DNA of 18,348 bases from an uncultured Collinsella sp. (GTDB lineage: Bacteria > Actinomycetota > Coriobacteriia > Coriobacteriales > Coriobacteriaceae): assembly GCA_900541185.1 (NCBI GenBank), contig UQIQ01000043.1, positions 1 through 18,348 on the forward strand. The letters run 5' to 3'. Positions 15,039 through 18,348 of the stretch are shown one piece after another (within the stretch, counting starts at the first letter, position 1; each line of letters starts with the position of its first letter). Both the position numbers and the translations under genes were made by a program. The notes under the pieces were generated by a model. The model was not told the origin of the DNA and ran no database searches. It saw only the letters and a program-made list of their open reading frames with translations.

Positions 15039-16327
15039 TGGCTCGGTTTCCCCTCGTTCCCACGGCGCCTGAGCCCGAACGTGCCGTTCTTGTCGGAGTT
15101 GAGTGGCGCGATAACGCCTGGCCGCTCGATCGTTCGCTTGACGAGCTTGAGCGCCTGGCTCATACGGCTGGCGCCCAGTGCGTGGCGCGTTTGTCACAGC
15201 GTCTGGTTAAGCCGTATCCAAAATCGTTTATTGGCTCCGGTAAGGTTGAGGAGCTTTGCGGGCTCGTGCATCGTATGGATGCCGATGTCGTTATTTTTGA
15301 CGACGACCTGACGCCCTCGCAGCAATCCTATTTGGAGAAAGCCGTGGGCGAGCCGGTAAAGATTATCGATCGTACGGCATTGATCTTGGATATCTTTGGC
15401 CTGCATGCTCAGACGCGTGAGGGGCGCCTACAGGTACAGCTGGCACAGCTTCAATATCTGTTGCCCCGTCTGCGTGGCATGTGGAGTCATCTCGCCAAGG
15501 AACAGACGCGCGGCGGCATCGGCTCACGCTTTGGTCAGGGCGAAAGTCAGCTCGAGGTCGACCGTCGCCTCATTCGCAATAAGATTGCCGCGCTTCGTCG
15601 TGAGCTTAAGCAGGTTGAACAGCGTCGCGATGTTCAATCCAAGAGCCGCATTGAGTCACCGGCGTTTCGCGTCGCGTTGGCCGGTTATACTAATGCGGGT
15701 AAATCGACGTTGCTCAATCGTCTGACCGGATCTACGGTACTTTCGCAGGACAAGCTGTTTGCTACGCTCGACCCAACGACGCGTTCGTATCGCCTGCCCG
15801 GCGGTCGCGGCATGACGATTACCGATACCGTTGGCTTTATTCAAAAGCTACCGCATGGTCTCGTTGATGCCTTTAAGTCCACGCTGTCTGAGGTTCTTGG
15901 TGCCGATCTGATCCTTAAAGTTGTGGATGCCTCTGACGAGGACTACGAGCGCCAGCTCGAGGCAGTCGATCGCGTTCTTGACGAGATCGGTGCCGGCGAG
16001 CGTTTGACGCTTACGGTGTTCAATAAAATCGATCTTCTCGATAGCGTTGATCGATTGAGTTTCCGTCGTCGCTATCCCGAGGCCGTGCTGTTCTCGGCCC
16101 AGACGGGCGAGGGACTCGACGATCTCGTCGACCGTATTGCTCGTGAGGCGGCTGCCACCGATGTGTTGCTCTCCGCTGATATCCCGTATCGCGAGGGCGC
16201 CCTCATCACGCTGGTGCATGAACAGGGAACCCTTTTGCACGAGGAATATCTTGAGGGCGGCGTTCGTATTGTTGCGAAGCTGCCGGCTCGTATCGCGCCG
16301 CGGCTCAAGCGTTATCGCACCGAGTAG
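15038..16327 (+). CDS. hflX: GTPase HflX (ribosome splitting/stress)
   Basis: GTPase that binds stalled or heat-damaged 70S ribosomes and splits them. The N-terminal HflX domain (about 15-110) contains KPYPKSFIGSGKVEEL and FDDDLTPSQQ. A coiled linker with GIGSRFGQGESQLEVDRR leads to the G domain: P-loop GYTNAGKS (216-223), DTVGF (G3, D263), NKID (G4, 329-332) and SAQTGEG (G5). A C-terminal domain is present, and the total of 429 aa is normal. The ATG overlaps the miaA stop by 1 nt. The final 16 nt overlap the 3' end of the convergent acyltransferase gene, and no terminator for this strand is visible. A miaA-hflX neighbourhood is seen in many bacteria. Confidence 0.96.
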   Translation: MARFPLVPTAPEPERAVLVGVEWRDNAWPLDRSLDELERLAHTAGAQCVARLSQRLVKPYPKSFIGSGKVEELCGLVHRMDADVVIFDDDLTPSQQSYLEKAVGEPVKIIDRTALILDIFGLHAQTREGRLQVQLAQLQYLLPRLRGMWSHLAKEQTRGGIGSRFGQGESQLEVDRRLIRNKIAALRRELKQVEQRRDVQSKSRIESPAFRVALAGYTNAGKSTLLNRLTGSTVLSQDKLFATLDPTTRSYRLPGGRGMTITDTVGFIQKLPHGLVDAFKSTLSEVLGADLILKVVDASDEDYERQLEAVDRVLDEIGAGERLTLTVFNKIDLLDSVDRLSFRRRYPEAVLFSAQTGEGLDDLVDRIAREAAATDVLLSADIPYREGALITLVHEQGTLLHEEYLEGGVRIVAKLPARIAPRLKRYRTE

Positions 16328-17016
16328 ACGAGCTCCAAAAAGCCCAGAATAATGGGCTGATGCAGCAGATAAAAGGGGAGTGCATGACGTCCAAGGCTGG
16401 CGAGCGCCGGGACGGGATTGGCGTAGGCCCAGCTTGGGGCGGGATGTTCACATCTTTGAGCGGTGCGCGCAGCAAAGTATCCTGTGAGGTACATGAATAT
16501 AAACGGGATGATTGGATAATAGTCGCCTGAAACGAACCAGGGGCCGGGAAATCCTAGCCACGCCAAATAGGGGAATGAATAGGTCGATTTCGGAATGCCC
16601 CATGTCGCTGCGAAGAGAGCGAGGCATATCGCAATGCCCCACGTGCTAGGCACTTTCTTAAGCATCGGTCGTGCTACGGCTGCCACAGCGGTACACGCCG
16701 CCATGCAATAAATGATGCCAAAGTTCACTGAATCGTCGACCGATACGAGCGTTGTTGCAATCCAGACGACCAAAGCTGCGGCAGCGTATTTGGCCGCTCG
16801 TTTAGCATTGTTGCGTGAGAGCGTGCACATCCAACCCGCGATAAACAAAAATACCCAGCTGATGCTGGCGCGCCAGATGTCTTGAAAGACGGTCTGGGTA
16901 AACCAGGGCATATCCCAGTCGTACAGGTAGGCGAGATCGTAGCAAGCGTGAAAACCTGCCATTGAAATCATCGTAAATCCGCGGACGGTATCAAAGATGG
17001 TGATGCGTTTTTGCAT
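16312..17016 (-). CDS. DUF1624/HGSNAT-like membrane acyltransferase
   Basis: A 234-aa polytopic membrane protein resembling the bacterial DUF1624 / heparan-alpha-glucosaminide N-acetyltransferase catalytic family, which carries acyl groups across the membrane onto sugars. The opening FDTVRGFTMISMAGFHACYD, with D9, R12-G13 and a potential catalytic H23, fits. About six to eight hydrophobic segments follow, with a PFYLLHQPIILG motif near the end as in acyltransferase-3-like proteins. The substrate is unknown; cell-wall or surface glycan is a guess. The ATG lies in a TAATG overlap with the lexA stop and has no ribosome site of its own, so it is very likely cotranslated with lexA and placed under LexA control. 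Its 3' end overlaps hflX by 16 nt on the opposite strand. Confidence 0.85.
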   Translation of the reverse strand: MQKRITIFDTVRGFTMISMAGFHACYDLAYLYDWDMPWFTQTVFQDIWRASISWVFLFIAGWMCTLSRNNAKRAAKYAAAALVVWIATTLVSVDDSVNFGIIYCMAACTAVAAVARPMLKKVPSTWGIAICLALFAATWGIPKSTYSFPYLAWLGFPGPWFVSGDYYPIIPFIFMYLTGYFAARTAQRCEHPAPSWAYANPVPALASLGRHALPFYLLHQPIILGFLELVYSVR

Positions 17017-17660
17017 TACGAGAACCGGCGCATCAAGCCGACGACTTTGCCCAAGATGACGGGATTCGTTGCATAGATAGGCTCCATGGTGTCATTCTCA
17101 GGCTGCAGACGTACGCGTCCCTGCTCCTTGTAGAACGTCTTGACGGTCGCTGAACCATCAATCATGGCCACGACAATTTCGCCGTTCATGGCACTCTTTT
17201 GTTCACGGACGATGATGTAATCGCCATTGAAGATGCCGACATTGATCATTGAGCTCCCATGTACCTCAAGGATAAAGGAACCCTGATCGGTGGCGATTTC
17301 GGTCGGGATAGTAAAAGTGTCTTCGATATTCTGCTCGGCCAGAATGGGAATCCCAGCCGCGACGCGACCAACGAGCGGTAGCGAGACCGTTCCGCGAGGT
17401 GCGGTGGGCTCGTCAGATTTAGAAATTGAGACTGAGGAACCGTCCTCGTTAAAGAGTTCCAGGGCGCGCGGTTTGGTGGCATCGCGCTTGAGTAGCCCGC
17501 GCGCCTCCAGGGCAGATAGATGGGCGTGCACGGTGCTGGGGGAGGAAAGGCCCACGGCAGAAGCCATCTCGCGCACGCTGGGCGGATAACCCTTCTCCTG
17601 CTGATATTCCTTGATGAAGTCGTAAATTTGCTGCTGACGCTTGGTAATTTTGCGAGCCAT
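17016..17660 (-). CDS. lexA: SOS repressor LexA
   Basis: Repressor of the SOS regulon that cleaves itself when stimulated by RecA filaments. In the 214-aa protein, residues 1-65 form the winged HTH (QQIYDFIKEYQQEKGYPPSV, then LSSPSTVHAHLSALEARGLL). The cleavage bond is A102-G103 (VGRVAAGIP). The S24 catalytic pair is S137 (in GSSM) and K174 (TVKTF). Most LexA proteins have GDSM, so Ser136 is a variant beside the catalytic serine. The start is ATG at 17660-17658, 7 nt after an AGAGAGGA ribosome site. In-frame starts further upstream (17681, 17765) lack a ribosome site and would run into the operators. The stop overlaps the downstream acyltransferase start. Three LexA boxes upstream indicate autoregulation. 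Confidence 0.96.
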   Translation of the reverse strand: MARKITKRQQQIYDFIKEYQQEKGYPPSVREMASAVGLSSPSTVHAHLSALEARGLLKRDATKPRALELFNEDGSSVSISKSDEPTAPRGTVSLPLVGRVAAGIPILAEQNIEDTFTIPTEIATDQGSFILEVHGSSMINVGIFNGDYIIVREQKSAMNGEIVVAMIDGSATVKTFYKEQGRVRLQPENDTMEPIYATNPVILGKVVGLMRRFS

Positions 17661-17683
17661 CAGGGCATCCTCTCTACCCATGT

Positions 17684-17697
17684 CAAACAAATGTTCG
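17684..17697 (-). promoter_or_regulatory. LexA box A (one mismatch)
   Basis: On the plus strand it reads CAAACAAATGTTCG, 9 of 10 defined bases of CGAAC-N4-GTTCG. It lies 24 bp upstream of the lexA start, in the presumed lexA leader. Its support is the exact 28-bp register with boxes B and C. Confidence 0.65.
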
Positions 17698-17705
17698 AAT
17701 TTTGC

Positions 17706-17733
17706 TTGACAGGAACAACTGTTCGAAGATAAT
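17706..17733 (+). promoter_or_regulatory. Promoter of the LysM gene
   Basis: TTGACA (17706-17711, perfect) and GATAAT (17728-17733, 5 of 6) have a 16-bp spacer that LexA box B nearly fills. The predicted start is near 17740, at box C, with a leader of about 80 nt. The ATAATAATAA core (17729-17738) may also serve as the -10 of lexA on the other strand (TATTAT), though its -35 is poor. Confidence 0.8.
17712..17725 (+). promoter_or_regulatory. LexA box B
   Basis: GGAACAACTGTTCG matches 9 of 10 defined bases, with an intact GAAC-N4-GTTC core. It sits between the -35 and -10 of the LysM promoter, as in the recA promoter. Confidence 0.9.
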
Positions 17734-17739
17734 AATAAC

Positions 17740-17753
17740 CGAACATTCGTTCT
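17740..17753 (-). promoter_or_regulatory. LexA box C
   Basis: CGAACATTCGTTCT matches 9 of 10 defined bases with an intact GAAC-N4-GTTC core. It lies at the predicted LysM transcription start and immediately upstream of the minus-strand TATTAT that probably serves lexA. Confidence 0.9.
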
Positions 17754-17790
17754 CGCGCTAGACATTTTTGTCCGCGCGGCTTGATAAAAC

Positions 17791-17821
17791 TGTTCTCAGC
17801 AAAACACGCGAGAGGAGAACA
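17791..17821 (+). other. Leader stem covering the LysM ribosome site
   Basis: TGTTCTC (17791-17797) is the exact reverse complement of GAGAACA (17815-17821), with a 17-nt loop. Pairing would cover the end of the AGAGGAGA ribosome site (17811-17818) and reach the first ATG. A second match, TCTCGCG (17751-17757) with CGCGAGA (17807-17813), also touches the site. Folding is inferred only. Confidence 0.4.
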
Positions 17822-17823
17822 TG

Positions 17824-18273
17824 ATGAACGCAACGAATATGGTCCAGGGAAACCTCGCCCTTAAGCTCGAGACGCCTGCAGAACCCACTTTTACGGTTGT
17901 TCAGGGTGGCCGCTCCGGCTTTCAGCCTTTGACTGTAAAGCCTGCTCGCAATCAGCAGGCTGTAGTCGCGCCGGCCCGCGTTGCCCTGAAGGTTCCGACG
18001 ATTGTCGCCGTTGCCGTTGCGCTTACGCTCTTCTTTGTCCTCGCTACGTCGGTCTTTAGCGCTCGTCACGCCGCGTATGCCGAGTCCGTTTCCAGCGTTA
18101 CCTATGAGACCATTCGCGTTCGGCCTGGTGATTCTCTTTGGTCGCTTGCCGAGGAATATCCAATCGAAGGCCTTTCCACGCAAGAAACTTCCGACATGAT
18201 CCGTAACGTCAATCATTTGGAGCATGGTTCGCTCGCCGCCGGTGCGCATCTTAAGGTTCCTACTCGTTCGTAA
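17824..18273 (+). CDS. LysM protein, probable SOS division inhibitor
   Basis: A 149-aa protein with about 56 cytoplasmic residues, one membrane helix (about 57-79, VPTIVAVAVALTLFFVLATS) and one LysM domain outside (about 94-146, VRPGDSLWSLAEEYPIEGLS onward to GAHLKVP). LysM binds peptidoglycan. Size, order of parts, divergence from lexA and a LexA-blocked promoter match YneA (Bacillus) and ChiZ (Mycobacterium), which halt division after DNA damage. The N-terminal tail is longer than in YneA, and AYA followed by Glu after the helix resembles a signal peptidase site, so the LysM part may be released. No hydrolase domain is present. ATG 17824 is 6 nt from AGGAG (17813-17817); ATG 17821 is only 3 nt away. 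Function is inferred from context and architecture. Confidence 0.88.
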   Translation: MNATNMVQGNLALKLETPAEPTFTVVQGGRSGFQPLTVKPARNQQAVVAPARVALKVPTIVAVAVALTLFFVLATSVFSARHAAYAESVSSVTYETIRVRPGDSLWSLAEEYPIEGLSTQETSDMIRNVNHLEHGSLAAGAHLKVPTRS

Positions 18274-18300
18274 TCATTATCGCGCTGCGCATGGTACCCT

Positions 18301-18348
18301 CTGTCTCTTATACACATCTCCGAGCCCACGAGACTCGACGTCATCTCG
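18301..18348 (+). other. Untrimmed Nextera adapter (artefact)
   Basis: CTGTCTCTTATACACATCT (18301-18319) is the reverse complement of the Tn5 mosaic end. CCGAGCCCACGAGAC follows (18320-18334), then an 8-base index TCGACGTC (18335-18342; recalled as N729) and ATCTCG, the start of P7. The 27 bases before it (18274-18300) are organism DNA after the LysM stop and hold no feature I can identify. Confidence 0.97.

Noticed and set aside
16337..16358. Terminator-like hairpin on the minus strand (AGCCCA, TTATTC, TGGGCT, then TTTTT)
   Set aside because: It lies inside the acyltransferase gene, encoding QPIILGFLE, before its stop codon. Termination there would truncate the mRNA, so it is probably coding coincidence.
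17661..17765. Longer lexA reading frame starting at 17765 or 17681
   Set aside because: The extension crosses all or part of the operator region, matches no LexA N-terminus, and lacks a ribosome site; ATG at 17660 has AGAGAGGA at good spacing.
17761..17772. GACA-TTTT-TGTC mini hairpin in the LysM leader
   Set aside because: A 4-bp stem is too weak to interpret on its own.
23..18319. Inverted 19-bp Tn5 ends flanking about 18 kb, resembling a composite transposon
   Set aside because: The mosaic ends are followed outward by Nextera adapter and index bases, and no transposase is present. They are library adapters.

Overview
The window is an assembled contig of high-G+C bacterial chromosome (about 60% G+C by eye). 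Both ends are untrimmed sequencing adapter: bases 1-41 and 18301-18348 are Illumina Nextera (Tn5 mosaic end) sequence, so the biological insert is 42-18300. The gene set suggests an actinobacterium of the Coriobacteriia, most likely Collinsella or a close relative. The reasons are high G+C, RNase Y together with SpoVS in a cluster without sporulation genes, CGAAC-N4-GTTCG LexA operators, and a LysM gene divergent from lexA. The genus is inferred from recalled families; no database was searched.

Layout. (1) 42-7281, plus strand, one closely packed run: ftsK (5' end missing), a RodZ-like membrane HTH protein, yajQ, rimO, pgsA and a stand-alone CinA C-terminal amidase, closed by a hairpin at 7289-7312. 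(2) 7313-9391: a non-coding stretch with an 11-bp-phased TTTGGTC array, then a textbook SOS promoter with a LexA box between -35 and -10, then recA and recX. (3) 9392-16327, plus strand: a leader with two hairpins, then rny, an unassigned GHKL-type ATPase, spoVS, miaB, miaA and hflX. The last three are joined by 1-nt stop/start overlaps. (4) 16312-17660, minus strand: lexA and a membrane acyltransferase gene that overlaps it by 1 nt; the latter converges on and overlaps the 3' end of hflX. (5) 17661-17823: a divergent control region with three LexA boxes spaced exactly 28 bp apart. (6) 17824-18273, plus strand: a small single-pass LysM protein resembling the SOS cell-division inhibitors YneA (Bacillus) and ChiZ (Mycobacterium).

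How the genes fit together. FtsK (chromosome translocation), RodZ (cell shape), PgsA (phospholipid) and the LysM protein concern the envelope and division. RecA, RecX, LexA and the LysM protein form an SOS core. RimO, MiaB, MiaA, HflX and RNase Y concern the ribosome, tRNA and mRNA. The order is a compacted version of what I recall for Bacillus subtilis (spoIIIE, ymfM, pgsA, cinA, recA, rny, ymdB, spoVS, miaB, miaA, hflX, lexA/yneA). Most genes are conserved housekeeping genes. The parts that merit attention are the GHKL ATPase in the ymdB slot, the RG/Y-rich linker of the RodZ-like protein, a repeated peptide in the FtsK linker, the geometry of the lexA operators, the acyltransferase coupled to lexA, and the repeat array upstream of recA.
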